Notes under the pieces: model-generated | Told to the model about the DNA's origin: nothing | The model's input: the letters and a program-made list of their open reading frames with translations, nothing else | The model's database searches: none | Position numbers and translations under genes: made by a program | Assembly: GCA_014904845.1 (NCBI GenBank) | Contig: MU119246.1 | Coordinates: forward strand, 1-64,000 | DNA: 64,000 nt | Reading direction: 5' to 3' | DNA from: Acephala macrosclerotiorum | Lineage: Eukaryota > Ascomycota > Leotiomycetes > Helotiales > Mollisiaceae | Shown here: piece by piece, positions 1 through 12,120 of the stretch | Layout: each line of letters begins with the position of its first letter | Position numbering within the stretch: the stretch's first letter is position 1

Positions 1-1022
1 AATTTTCACTCAAAAATCGGTGGGACCGAACAAATCATTCTTATTGGTGGGGTATTCTTATGTCACATGATCCTTATGGCGAGGTTTGACTGTAGTTGTC
101 TCCTGGTTCGGGTCCTTCCTTCAGGAACTCACACTTTAGAGATGTCGACTGTGGCTTGCCATTCTGAAACGTGACTGTCGCTTTCCACAACAGTTGAGCA
201 GCCACTCACAGCGACTTCTCCAGCCACTGCATCCACACCCTCGCACCCCTCCAAAAGCCCCTCCACATCGAGAAAAGAAGTCCATCAACGTCATCGCGCT
301 GCACAGCGAAGTTTTTCCAAGAGTGCTCTGCGAATTGGGACCTGCACGACTGGTATTGATCGCTGTCAACAACTTTCCACAATTCGTCACTGCGACAAGC
401 TGTCCGGGGACATTGAAAACAAAGACTACTTCATAAGCGCTTTGCTCAGCAAAGAGCAGAGTGGAATCGTTGACCTCAAAAGAACCATCAGACCCAAACT
501 GTTTGCGCCTTCTATTTCCACTACACCAGCTAGCTAAAGTCAAATTCGGACACTCAAGCGGAAGCTTGTTCGTCTTCAACAACAATCTTCTCGCCCAACA
601 AGTGTCTAGACCTTCAAAAGCCTCAGGTACGATTACCATCTCGGGCAAGCTCTTTTCGTTCTTGGCGGGACGACTCATCCTAACATTTTTCTGCCCAGAC
701 TCGACCACAACTTCAAATTCGCGGTACGACGACCACGCTTCTTCTTACGCGATACCCGAATTGTCCTGCGAGTGTTCATCGAGGCTACTCGAGCCGCGAA
801 ACCGTCGTTTCGAATACCTCTACACTGGCAGAGCCGTACCGGAGCTTGCGGCATCTGTTCCCCAAAGGTCAGTCTAACCCTCTTGATATCCATCTGCCAA
901 GCATCCCCATGCTCACCACGCGCTGTCAATAGATATCGTTGCCTCCTCAATCCCCACAGTCAAGACTTCAAGGCTGCTCGACCTACGAATCGCTCATGCT
1001 ACTTTCATAGAGCCAAGAAATA
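1..1022. other. upstream region of the Pbs2-like gene, no gene recognised
   Basis: Open frames occur on both strands, but none reads like a conserved protein. C/T-rich tracts resemble a long 5' leader. An in-frame TAG at 1008-1010 precedes the chosen Pbs2 start. A GTCAGT donor-like site near 867 and AG sites before 1023 would allow a 5'UTR intron. Confidence 0.4.
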
Positions 1023-3040
1023 ATGATGCCGACTTCTGAGTGTGAGGACTACGGTCCGGAAGCCCCAAGTTCTCCTAGACCGGCGGGAGAGGATACTTTA
1101 ACAGACTCAGATGATGAATCCCCCGCTACCAGCCCTTCACCAGATCCCTCAAATACCCCTCGTATGCCCTCACTCCGATCTACCTCCGATCCTTCAAGCA
1201 CTCCCTCGATGACCGCCTCCTCGACCCCTCTTGGCTTATTACAAAACGCCCGAAGACCCAACCCACCACCATCGAGCTTGTCCAATATGAGAGGCCCACA
1301 AAGAAGTGCTGGAGGAGCCCTACCTGAGAGCGTTGAGGCGAAGATGAGAGCCTTCCACTTGTCAAGGCAAGGTACACCTCCGTCGCGTCCTCAGATGGGT
1401 CAGACGGTATCTACTGGCTCTACCATGGAACAAGCTGGTTTTGGCGGTGCCGCAGTCGGAGGACTACCTGCTGGATTGAGACTACCCGGAAATCTGGCAC
1501 GCCCGCAGGCTCACAACTTTGTGTCTGCGCCTGCTGTCCCCAAGATGCCTGCTAAGGGCGGAATTGCTGCTCGACGACTAGGAGGAATGAAGCTACCCGG
1601 CGGACTACCTGGTGCAGAGACAAGCACGCCGAACCTCAATACCAATACGAACAACGGAGATGCTACTCCACAAAACAATAAACCTGCTTCTGCGTTCGAC
1701 CAATATGCGAAGTACGTCGATACTAAGAAGGGCGAATTGAGATTTGCTGGTAAGGCTGTTATTAACAGTCAAGGTGTACAATTCAACTCTGGTAGCAACT
1801 TCAATATCTCGTTAGACGAAGTCGATACATTGGATGAGTTGGGCAAGGGAAATTATGGTACTGTCTACAAAGTTCGCCACGCTCGTCCTCGGATGCGCCG
1901 ACCAGGTTTAGGACTTGCTGGCAACAGATTCCCTTCCAACTCACCCATCACTCCGCTGCCAGAAAGCGACTTAAGTCTGGAGTCTTCGCCAAAAGGTCCT
2001 GGCTCTACCACTGGTGTTATCATGGCTATGAAGGAGCTTCGACTTGAGCTTGATGAGGCTAAATTTGCCGCTATCATCATGGAACTTGATATCCTTCATC
2101 GCTGCTTAAGTCCATACATCATCGATTTCTACGGTGCATTCTTCCAAGAAGGTGCTGTCTATATCTGCATTGAGTTCATGGATGGCGGCTCTGTAGACAA
2201 GATCTATGGAGATGGTGTTCCGGAGAGTGTCTTGAGAAAGATCACTTATGCCACTACGCAAGGACTGAAGACCTTGAAGGATGACCACAACATCATTCAT
2301 CGCGATGTCAAGCCCACCAATATTCTAATCAACACAAAGGGCCAAGTCAAGATCTGTGACTTTGGTGTCAGTGGTAATTTGGTGGCCAGTATTGCAAAGA
2401 CCAACATCGGTTGTCAATCTTACATGGCTCCCGAGCGAATCAGTGGTGGTGGCATGGCTCAAGCTGGTGCTGCTGGCGGAACCTACAGCGTGCAGAGTGA
2501 CATCTGGAGTCTGGGTTTGAGCATCATCGAGTGTGCTTTGGGAAGATATCCGTATCCACCAGAGACGTACAACAATATCTTCTCCCAATTGAGCGTAAGT
2601 TGTCGATATTTAAACATCTATACTGGAACTGACATTTGATACAGGCTATCGTTGATGGTGAACCACCAGATCTCCCAGAGGAAGGTTATTCTGTCGCTGC
2701 TCGTGACTTTGTCAAGGGCTGCCTCAATAAGATCCCCAAGCTTCGTCCTACTTATGCTGCCTTGCTCGCACATCCGTGGCTCGCCGATCTCTCGAAGCCC
2801 GTCACGATCCCCGAAGAAGATGAAGAGCTAGCCGAAGTAAATGCTGAGACAAGCTATACCGGCGGAGTCGGCGACGACAAGGTGATGGGTGCTGGTCGAG
2901 GAACAGAGGATGCCGAAGTCGCAGAATGGGTCAAGAATGCCCTTGAGCGCAAGAAGAAGGGTCTGATGGGCGAGGCCAAGAAGCCCGCTTTACACGCAGC
3001 TCCTCTTGACGCCGTCAGTCCTGCCGCTAGTCCTGCTTAA
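1023..3040 (+). CDS. pbs2: MAP kinase kinase, Pbs2 type (HOG osmotic-stress pathway)
   Basis: Join 1023..2594, 2645..3040, with one 50 bp intron (GTAAGT...ACAG); 655 aa. The first 250 residues are low-complexity Ser/Pro/Gly/Asn. The kinase domain starts about residue 265: glycine loop GKGNYG near 274, VAIK-type lysine in MAMKE near 337, HRDVKP with catalytic Asp near 428, DFGVSG near 446, and an activation loop with Ser and Thr in SIAKT followed by YMAPER. About 50 residues separate the glycine loop from the VAIK lysine; as I recall, Pbs2 proteins of filamentous fungi share this insert. The family relays signal from Ssk2-type MAPKKKs to the Hog1 MAPK in the cytoplasm. The ATG is the first after an in-frame stop; a short upstream coding exon is not excluded. 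Confidence 0.93.
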
Positions 3041-4302
3041 TTACCCATACATTCTGCGCTTCATCTGCATGGCGTTGGTGGTGTTTGGATTGGAACACCT
3101 CAGGGATGGATGAATCTACGTGCATTTACTTGGGAACTTGCGAATTGGGACGAATCTTGTGCTGCGGATGAGCCAGAATTCGGAACGAAAGTTGTCGATA
3201 TTTCAGATTTGATTCCTCTTTTTTCTTTTGTTGTTGTTAAGACTATGGGATGATTGCATGGAAGGGTGAGAGCGTTGTGTTGGGCCCGAAAGTCCGGCCT
3301 GGAGCATGGTGATTCGGGCTCAGCGAAAGGAAGGAAAAGTCTTTGGGCTTTGACCAGGAGTAGCTGGACTTAAGATCGATGATGATACGTGAGATGAGAC
3401 GAAATGCCGATAGCATAAATAGTGGAACAATAAATACATGAAAAGGACTGAATGATTTGAATATGTTCTGAGCTTGATGTATATGTATAAGGTGTAACTT
3501 GAGAGCCGCTCCGGTACAACTAGAGTAAAGAATAGAGAAGTAGAGAGCTGGAAATTGGAAGGACCCATAAAGTTTGAATCCTTGATCTAGAATACTTTTC
3601 AACTACAAATGTGAAGAGGTACTTGACTCGAGTATACATAAATCTCATTCCTTGCCTAGGTCACTCGACCCCATATATCAATCAACCACGCAGCTGCAAG
3701 ATGTGGCTAAACAGCATGTGAAATCCTCAGCCACAGTTCCCTCCCAACTTGCCCGAGCTCCCAAAGATAAAGCCACACCCCATGGAGCAAAGATCAACGC
3801 TGATAGGTTGATCTACTAATTTATCGATGTCATTTGTTCGGGACCCTGCTTGAGATCTTGTCTTGACGTGGGTCAAGTAGCGTCGGTTTTTGACCATCCA
3901 AGGAAAGTGGTTGGATTTTTGGCGATGCGCTGTCGTGGTGGGGGGGTTTTCTTTTTTTTAGTTATTCTTGTTACCTTCTCTTTCTTGCAAGGTACTTCTG
4001 TTAAAAACGAGCTTTACGAGAACGGATCTTGAAAGACGAGTGTCGAAACGAAGAAAGGAAGGGCATTATTTGGATATCGCGGTGTGCTAGAGCTGTGTTT
4101 GGAACGGCAGGTGGTGGATTGTCGTCATTTCAATCTCAGTGCTTGGGCCGACGAAGAGAGAAGCTCCAAGAATACCTGGCACCACGAGCGCGCCGTCAAA
4201 CCATTGACTAGCTTCCCTTCTTCGAATCAACCTTGATTGCAATCAACTCGATCAAAATATCCGGGAGGCTGAGTGCTCCAGTCCGGAGACAAAGACGCCA
4301 CG
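3041..4302. other. intergenic, 3' end of pbs2 and upstream of choline kinase
   Basis: No convincing coding sequence. It contains a G run followed by a T run near 3940-3960. The small open frames here are compositional. Confidence 0.5.
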
Positions 4303-7011
4303 ATGTCCTCCCACACCTCCTCCGAGTTGCCTCTCCGCCCAGCTCTCAAAGAAGAACCAATGAGTCCCAAGAGCGGGCCTGTGAAAGGTAAGCATTACCT
4401 GCAGACTGTGACCCCTCCTTCCCTTTTTGCTTCAGTCAACCCCACACTATTCTCCTTCAAGGTCATGGGTCACACGACACATGCTGATTCCCCCCCGCGA
4501 ACGAACAGTGGTTTCCATAGCAGAACCAGAACCAGAAAATACCCCTCCTTTAACATCTTCCTCCTCCTTCGACGAGTCTGCGGCAGCAAGACATAAACAA
4601 TTCCGCGCCGGGGTTGCAGATAAGAGGATGACGGGACGACCGAGCTTTCATGGAGGGAGTTGGAGCGCGAATTCTGCGAGTCGATTGAGTTTATTGAGTC
4701 AGAGTAGTGTTGATGAACCAGTTCCTGCTTCTGATGCTTCTGCGGGACTGCCTAGTCCTAGGAATGGGGAAGTGGAAAGGAAGCGTGGGCGTGGGCATGG
4801 GTTGCATTTGCATGGTCATGGACATCATGGTGGTGGAGGTGGAAGTGAAAGGGGACATCATCACGATAAATTGTTGAGCCAGGTTGCGGAGTGGTTGCAA
4901 GCTGAGAAGGCGAAACGGGCGGCGAGGAAGAGCAAGAGGAGAGGAGGGGAAGAATTGATTGAGAATGAGGGGCATATATCGAGACCGAGGACTGGGAGTC
5001 AGAGTTCAGACTCGAGTGCTATATCGTTGGAGAAATTGCAGAGGATATTGGAAGATAACATGTCCTCATTCGGACACGAACGATTGCCTATGCCATCACC
5101 GCAGCTACGTCCCACCACGCCAGGAAAATTCAGAAGGAGATCATCGGCAAGAAAACTAGGAGCTGCGAGTTCAGACACCGAGTACCAAGATGGAGACGTC
5201 ATTGTACCCTCCTGCGACGTCGTACTCGACAACTCGAAAACAATGTCCTACACAGGCGGCGCATCTGAATCCTCCGGTGAAACAGTCACACTAAGTACCA
5301 GCAAACGAGCAGAGAAGGAACGCAAAGCCTGGCTCAATTTCAAGAGTGAGATTGTGAGGTTGGCGCATACTTTGAGATTGAAAGGGTGGAGGAGGGTGCC
5401 GTTGGAGAGGGGAGGGGAGATCGAGGTTGAGAGACTTAGTGGGGCGTTGACGAATGCTGTTTATGTTGTTAGTCCGCCTAAGGATCTTCCTTTGCTGGTG
5501 AAGGAGAAGGAGAAAGATGGCGAGAAGCATAAGGGTTTCGTGCCGAAGCCGCCGCAGAAGTTGTTGTTGAGGATTTATGGGCCGCAGGTTGAGCATTTGA
5601 TTGATCGTGAGAATGAGCTGTCTATTCTGAGGAGGTTGGCGAGGAAGAAAATTGGGCCGAGACTACTGGGAACGTTTACGAATGGGAGATTTGAGGAGTT
5701 TTTTAATGCTCAGACTTTGACGGCGGAGGATTTGAGGGTTGAAGATACGAGCAAGCAGATTGCGAAGCGGATGCGAGAATTGCATGATGGGATCGACCTT
5801 CTCGAAATCGAGCGGGAGGAAGGGCCTTTCGTCTGGAAGAACTGGGATAAGTGGGTTGACCGCTGCGAAGAAGTAATCTCCTACCTCGACAAAGAGATCC
5901 TCAGCGGCAGAAAAGGCAACCGAGAAGCTTGGAGAAAGCGAGGTCTGATCTGTGGAGTCGAATGGCCGAAATTCAAAGCTGCCATCGACAAGTATCGCAA
6001 ATGGCTAGATGAGTATTACGGCAAAAATGGAGTCAACAATAGATTAGTCTTCGCTCATAATGACGTTTGTCTCTCCCCTTCCCCTTATTGAACCGCTCGC
6101 TAATTTTGGTCGCACAGACACAATACGGCAACATCCTCCGCCTCATCCCCGAACGTCCTACCGATGGCTCAGCTCCCAGTCCTCTCCTCCTCCCACAAAA
6201 CACACACAAACAACTCGTAGTCATAGATTTCGAATACGCATCCGCCAATACCCCAGGATTGGAATTCGCAAATCATTTTACCGAATGGTGTTACAACTAC
6301 CACGACGCTTCTAGACCCTGGGCTTGCGATACGAATAACTATCCTACGCTTGAACAACAGGCGAGATTCATTCGTTCTTATGTTAACCATCGTCCGCAAT
6401 TTAATCCTCGTGCTTCTGCGACGCCGAAGATGAATGCTATGGATGGGATTAGTAGGAATTCGATCTCGGATTTCTATCTAGATTCCAGAACGCCGGGAGG
6501 AAGTAGTAGTACACTGGATCTGAGCGCGAGTGCCGGGTATGATTATAGCCATGAGGAAGCAGCGAGAGAGAAAGAGACTGAACGCCAAGTCCAAGAGCTG
6601 TTGAAGGAAGTGCGAATCTGGCGTGTAGCTAATTCCGCGCAATGGGTAGCGTGGGGAATTGTGCAGGCTAAGGTTCCGGAATTGGATACTCCTAAAGAGC
6701 AATCTCGTATTGTTCTTAATGGTGGAGCGATTACAGAAGAGCCGGGGAAGATAGGTTCGGAATATGTTAACGGACATCCGAAGGAAGATGAGAATAAGAG
6801 GCCGGAAGGTCTAAAGGCGGAGGCACTGTTGGCGGGTGAAAGCGTTAAGGAAGCGGAGGGACTAGAGAATGAAGAGGATGAGTTTGATTATTTGGCTTAT
6901 GCGCAGGATAGGGCGATGTTCTTTTGGGGGGATGTGGTGGGGTTGGGATTGGTGAAGAAGGAGGAGTTGCCGGAGGATGTTAGGGGGAAGTTAAAGGTTG
7001 TTAGTTATTAG
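4303..7011 (+). CDS. cki1: choline kinase (CDP-choline pathway)
   Basis: Join 4303..4387, 4509..6064, 6118..7011, with introns of 121 and 53 bp; 844 aa. It phosphorylates choline (and possibly ethanolamine) with ATP, the first step of the Kennedy pathway. The Brenner phosphotransferase motif HND (residues 545-547) is followed by TQYGNI, completed exactly across intron 2. The second motif, IDFEYAS (Asp about 584), leads into EFANHFTEW, the usual choline-kinase signature. The ~300-residue N-terminal extension is Ser-rich with a Gly/His-rich patch (about 4790-4865), as in the long fungal enzymes. The start is the first ATG in frame; a GTG lies 10 codons upstream. The C-terminal 150 residues are acidic and variable. 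Confidence 0.92.
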
Positions 7012-8244
7012 AGTTTGCGTCGGATTACTTGGTGGATGGTTTGATATGCATGAGGGAGGGGGTTCGGATGTTGGAGCAGATAGAGGGTGAAGGGGGAAGG
7101 GGATAGGGATTTGTGGTGACTACATAGAGACGACGTCTTATGATTGCCTGGTTGAGATAGAGAGATATCCCCTGCTGCGAGATAGCTTTGCACATCAAAT
7201 CGGAATGACATTGAGAGATTTACATCAGCCGAGTGTCCTTCAAGCGAATGATGCTCTTTTTGCATGGCGTTCCAAATAAAGGATTCTTCCCTGGCTTGTG
7301 TTTCATCCTTCCCCAAGTCCATCTTCATTCCTGCGCATGTAGTGAGAAGAAGGATGGGAGTGTTGCGCTTGGCGGTTCTGTGGAGCTGACGGCGAAGATA
7401 GTGAGGCGGGTGGGTGGTTAAGAGAGAGAGGGATCCAGCTGGGCAATGGAGGAGGGGATTCGGGTTGGAGTGAAGTACCTCCGTATGATCCGGACCCATT
7501 ATTTGCCATTATGGCGTCCCTGTTGTCAAAATTGAGTGCGAGAGACTACCTTGAGGGAAGGAGAGGGGTCGTGGTCAACTGATCTGGAGGCTACTTCCTA
7601 AAGTCAGCTTAAGACATGTCTCTTCGAGGATATCTCTTGTTCGGATTTGAATCTGTCCAAACGCCAACCTGTAGCAAGTGCTGCCGTAGGTGTTGCTTCT
7701 CGTGTCTATTGCGAATCTATGCCGTTCGCCTTGAGCAGAAGAAAATTGACATTGCTTTGTCCTTAGTGTTTTCCGTTAATAATCACACGACGCCATGCAA
7801 GCTGCCATCGCCATGAGAATCGTTCGATGGCTTTGATATACAGCGATTGGGATCTCAAATCGTGTTTCCAATTCGGTCTTTATTATAAACACGCATGCAG
7901 GTGTTCCGTTGACTTACCTTCACCGCATCATGGCTTCTTGTCTCATAATGTCATTTCACGAAATCAGCTTGCGCCAGCTGAGCCACTACCACAACCCTCA
8001 TCTACGTGATGCTTTATTCGAGAAAAGCAGTCCTTTACAGCGCTCAAGATGTTTGCTCACATGCTAAAGAGTCTGAGCCAAATATAGGCTTGTCAGCATG
8101 ACCTTAAGCACCGCTCAGAGGGGTTTTGCGTCAAGGACGATGGACGAGCATATAGACGACGGTCATCCCGATTCAATCCCCTTCCTCGCTCATCCAGTTT
8201 TCTTATCTCATAATCTCATTCACTTCTTTAGCATCGACTACACA
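7012..8244. other. intergenic, nothing recognised
   Basis: Only short open frames, with no family signature and no clear splice structure. Confidence 0.45.
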
Positions 8245-9012
8245 ATGAAAGCATCCATTGTAGCAATCTTGCTGCTCGTGTACATTGTGTCTGGCATACG
8301 GATCATCCCACCTATATCTTCCGACGACGAACTCCGACCGCAGTGTGCAGAGTATGTGCTCGTGGAGGATGAACAAAGTACTCCCCTCGAGACACAAGGA
8401 CGGAAACTGGAGTACGAGACCCGCGAGGATCGGGGCTGGGAAGAAGCTGCAACTCAGATGTTTGAAGACCAACTCATTTTCGCCCCCATCAATCAAACAG
8501 GAATGTAGATTGTGCCCACCAGTGCTGAGAGGATGAGACAACAGGTCGAGGATTTCTACCTGAAGAGAATACCGAAAGAAGTCAAACCCGAATGGTACAT
8601 AACCAACGTCCAGCCCAAATCATACAAACATGGAGGAGATAGATTTGACCTCTGGGAATTCTATATCAACATTCTAGATGTCTCAATCTGCAAGCCAAAA
8701 GCCTCGAAGCCCGTTGACCTTGCCAAAGGTATCAGTTATGACAACAATTTGTCAGTTTGCGAGATAACTGTCAAGCTTGCAACGAAGCAGCGAATCGCAA
8801 CTGTGAAGGGCATGGAAGCTAGCTCGCCAATCTCAGGCTCAACCGAGTTCAGCATCTTCAGCATCGAGACATCTTTCACTCAAGAGACGTCATGGGAGGA
8901 GACGTGGGAGACCGAGTCATCTCAGGACAATGAGTACAAGTTCGAGTTGAAACCAGGTCAGTCATGTGTGCCAGTTTTTCAAACATTCACGACTACATTG
9001 ATGTTACATTGA
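8245..9012 (+). CDS. hypothetical small secreted protein; splice model uncertain
   Basis: The ATG at 8245 opens a hydrophobic leader (MKASIVAILLLVYIVSG), a likely signal peptide. The same frame runs to TAG at 8506-8508 and is then open to TGA at 9010-9012. A GTATGT donor at 8352 and a CCACCAG acceptor ending at 8522 would remove the TAG in phase, giving join 8245..8351, 8523..9012 and 198 aa. The mature part has a run of alternating polar/hydrophobic residues rich in Ser, Thr and Glu (about 8815-8940), suggesting beta strands; family unknown. A GTCAGT donor at 8957 could add a 3' exon. If the TAG is not spliced out, this is a broken gene. No function is assigned. Confidence 0.5.
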
Positions 9013-9203
9013 CGGGTCGTTAGCGAAACCAGTCAATCACTATTACCCACTACCAACAAAAATTTCGGAGGGGACAGCCCGACCCGACCGCATTCTGTTT
9101 CCACGACTGGTGCTACTAAATCCTCAGACGGAAAGTCAGAAGTTGCACCGACTCCGAGATCTATAAGCTTTCTCGAACAATCTCGCTGGACTCAGTGGCT
9201 TGG

Positions 9204-10920
9204 GAGAATGGGCATAGAGATTATTACCAATCAGAATCTATAAGCCACCAAACACTTTCCAATCTTGCAGATGACTCTCCGGTCACCCCTCATTTACTCC
9301 CCGAATTGTTACGATTGCCTGTCGAACTCAAAAACAGCATATGGGAATATGTCGGTCCCAAGACAGCCTTTAGCGCCTTTATATTGGTGGCAGAGGAAAC
9401 ATCGCGTCCTGCCCGCTCCCTCAGTTGCTCCGGCTGTCGAAATGTATCATTAGATCGAGGATCTTATATATCTCTTAAGATGACCACTGTATTTGGAACA
9501 ACATATATCCAGGATCTAGACAGTAGAGAAAGTTCCAAAGTCATTCCTGGAGTCGTTACACGCCTAAGCTTTGCTATGATCCTTGGTGGAATCTGCGCAA
9601 TCAAGCTATTTGGCACTGATTGGGACACAGGCTGGCTAGGTAAAATTCCAAACACGGACCGCATCTGGTACGGAACCATACAAGAGATAGGTACTGGTCT
9701 TACGTGCAGCTATAATGTAAGCTGGTGTCGAGTTTTATGTGCCACAACTAATCGAAGCAGGATCTATACTGCAGACTGCAGTTCTATATCAAGCTCGAGA
9801 CCTAGCCCAACAAATCAGATACCGCGGGATCAACCGGACATTCCGACTTCCCTTGCCGATCCGGAGGCGGCGTTATTTGATTTCAATCGAGACATCATCG
9901 GCTCTAGCCATCATATTCAGAATTCTCAACCACGGTGTTTCGAATACCTGCCTTTGTTCAGTGGTAATGAATATGCGAGCGGTCTTACAGTTCACTTCTC
10001 TGGAAACGGCATAACTGGATTGGAGGCCCATTTCACGCGAACTTCACAACTGTCGGGAAGCCGTGATGGTTGTTCTAAGTACCTCCCATTCAATTAAAGT
10101 GAACGGATAGCCTTCACTTGGCTCCGTATTATCAATTCTCGTAGTCATGCACACGCCGCACCAACATTAACAGTGGGTTGCAAATACATTTAATATAGTT
10201 CGTCATTAATATGTCTTCGCAGATTCAAACAACTCTTGGAAGAATCTATTCGTTCGGGCCATACATTTTGCCACAACTAGTGATAAGCAACAAGTGTAAG
10301 TAGATTCTTCTCGACAAACCTGGACTCATCACGGGATTCTATTTCGAAAACCCAGCCGCTTCTTCGGTAATTATGAGACTTGGCGTCACTAGGGATAAGA
10401 GCTCGAGATCAAAAGTCACCCACACTTGCAATACCCTGCATGCAATGCCCCTCATCTCCCCTTGGTTGGCCCAAATGCAGGACTGTTCTTATCTATTGCT
10501 GTCCTAAGTGGTCTCAAGAAAGTTGAACTCTGCCGAGTCGGCGGTCGCCGTACTGGAGTGAGAATACATTACCCCAGAGCTCCGTCCGTGGTCCTTGGAC
10601 AGTAGCACGCCTCCTATCCTTCACAACACACCTTTATTTATACTGGCAATAGTCTCAATACTCGTAAAATCTATTTTAAAATCTCAAAGTCTGGCGTTCG
10701 TCAAGTCGTTACTGATGTCGGCTTCTCGGCGGACAAGAGCGACGATCGCGACTATCGATGCTTTAGTTCAGAAAAAGTAGAATTTAAGCTAACTTATATT
10801 ATCAAGTGCTAATAGAATTACTAGTCTATCGCATAGTGGTTTTCTAAGTTCGACAACGTGGTCTATTACTGGGAGAGAGAATTTCTTGCTGTTCCGGAAG
10901 AGAGTATGGCGAAGTTCAAG
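9204..10920 (+). pseudogene. relic of a fungal F-box-like protein gene
   Basis: Reading starts around 9204 without an ATG. It shows an F-box-like segment (LPELLRLPVELKNSIWEYVG) followed by AFILVAEETSR, a leader I recall from a large family of hypothetical fungal proteins. The frame meets TAA at 10095-10097 but stays coding-like beyond it (ERIAFTWLRIINSRS). A 50 bp GT-AG intron at 10173..10222 leads to a segment reading TLGRIYSFGPYILPQL, which meets TAG near 10290 where a Trp codon is plausible. Frame changes follow: GLFLSIAVLSGLKKVELC from 10480, then KSGVRQVVTDVGFSADKS near 10690, ending with a WFSKFDNVVYYW segment near 10837-10920. Gene order is kept but the frame is broken several times. 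Confidence 0.6.
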
Positions 10921-11298
10921 TAGTTTATTGCAAAGAGTTTTGAAATTAGTATTTACCTAAGGAACATCAAATAGGATAGCAATATCTCCATACCACCCAA
11001 CCGCGTTTTTATATATCATATCGGAATTTTGTCATGCGTTACGTGATTCAAACTGTGACCCTAATACAACTATGCATCCTTTCCATTGTACGTTGTTTTC
11101 GTCCAATCTAACTTGGTAGTGGTTCTCTTGTGACCCCGTCTATCTCTGAAGGTGAACTCGTCAAGGCGTATCATAAGGAACTCTAGTAACTTTGACAATC
11201 ATATAGTCACTTTCTCTACCACCTGCTGTGCCTTCTTGTAGCTCGCCCATATCATTAGAGTCATTCTAAGCTGAAGAGTCTCCTAAAGCATCGCCGTA

Positions 11299-12120
11299 CT
11301 AGTTTTGAGTATGGGGACTCGATGCTTCAGTGGGGTCAGCGCCTTCGTAAGTTGACAGTGCGGCGTACCCGCCTTGCGGACCTGTTTGAGCGTTGTACGA
11401 GGGAGAATATCTGCCTGATGCCTCTGCCGGATTGTTGCATGAGCCTGTATATCCGGCTGGATTGCTGTTGGTTGAGTAGCTTGACGAATTGGTAGATTGA
11501 TAGGATTTGTAGCCGGTGATAGTCTGGCCAGCATGAAAGGTGGGCATCCGCGCTTTCATCTGGTTAAAGCTCTCCTCGACTAGCCGGCCATCCTCTTCAT
11601 CCCCGATATCTTTGTACTCTTGCCAGTCCCCTTCATGATTCTCCCCCCAGAAAGGCGTCAATCGCTCGTCACCTTGCATGTATTTCCATAACCTAACATG
11701 GGCGCCGGCCATAGTTGCAGCGTAGACGAAAGATACCATCTCATATTCAACATACAGCTTGCAGTACTCCACAGCCCGTTCCTCTAATGCCTTTAGACTA
11801 AATGCTTGACTCTTTCCGGTCCGTTTGCACTTTGCGAAGCAAAGGGTTCTGATGCTCTCAGTTTCGTTTCCGAGATATTTAACTACAATGTCGCAATGCC
11901 GTTGGGACGCGAGGCTTGCTGGCTGCTCGCTCGTCACTGCGAAGTAGTCCTCGGTAAAGATGTTTCTGTAAAGGACAACTTCCATTAACGCGACATTTTC
12001 GTGCTCCTTAGGATCAGCTATTCCGGTATAAATATTTGTAATGTGGGCGTTGTTATAAAACTGCTGTTGCATTCGGGTCCTGACTAGTCCCTGAGGCCGG
12101 AAATTCGTAGCTGATGCCAT
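11299..12120 (-). CDS. hypothetical protein with possible restriction-endonuclease-like core
   Basis: Single exon, 273 aa from ATG at 12120 (MASATNF...). An ATG at 12183 would add 21 residues. The central part reads HCDIVVKYLG, then about ten residues, then LCFAKCKR. A spaced Asp, then a strand ending in (E/A)xK, is the layout of PD-(D/E)xK nuclease folds, but here the acidic residue of the second motif is Ala, so activity is doubtful. The last 80 residues are Ser/Asn/Tyr/Gly/Pro-rich and look disordered. No partner gene is obvious: it faces away from the F-box relic and toward a quiet spacer. The fold assignment is speculative. Confidence 0.5.
   Translation of the reverse strand: MASATNFRPQGLVRTRMQQQFYNNAHITNIYTGIADPKEHENVALMEVVLYRNIFTEDYFAVTSEQPASLASQRHCDIVVKYLGNETESIRTLCFAKCKRTGKSQAFSLKALEERAVEYCKLYVEYEMVSFVYAATMAGAHVRLWKYMQGDERLTPFWGENHEGDWQEYKDIGDEEDGRLVEESFNQMKARMPTFHAGQTITGYKSYQSTNSSSYSTNSNPAGYTGSCNNPAEASGRYSPSYNAQTGPQGGYAALSTYEGADPTEASSPHTQN

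Noticed and set aside
136..708. 190-codon minus-strand open frame upstream of pbs2
   Set aside because: No domain or family-like segment; overlaps an equally long frame on the other strand, and the region looks like a leader or promoter.
1850..2030. Insertion in the Pbs2 kinase domain between glycine loop and VAIK lysine taken as unusual
   Set aside because: As far as I recall, filamentous-fungal Pbs2 orthologues carry a similar insert, so it is likely normal for the family.
8506..8508. Programmed stop-codon readthrough of TAG in the small secreted protein gene
   Set aside because: A phase-preserving GT-AG intron removes the stop, which is a simpler explanation than readthrough.
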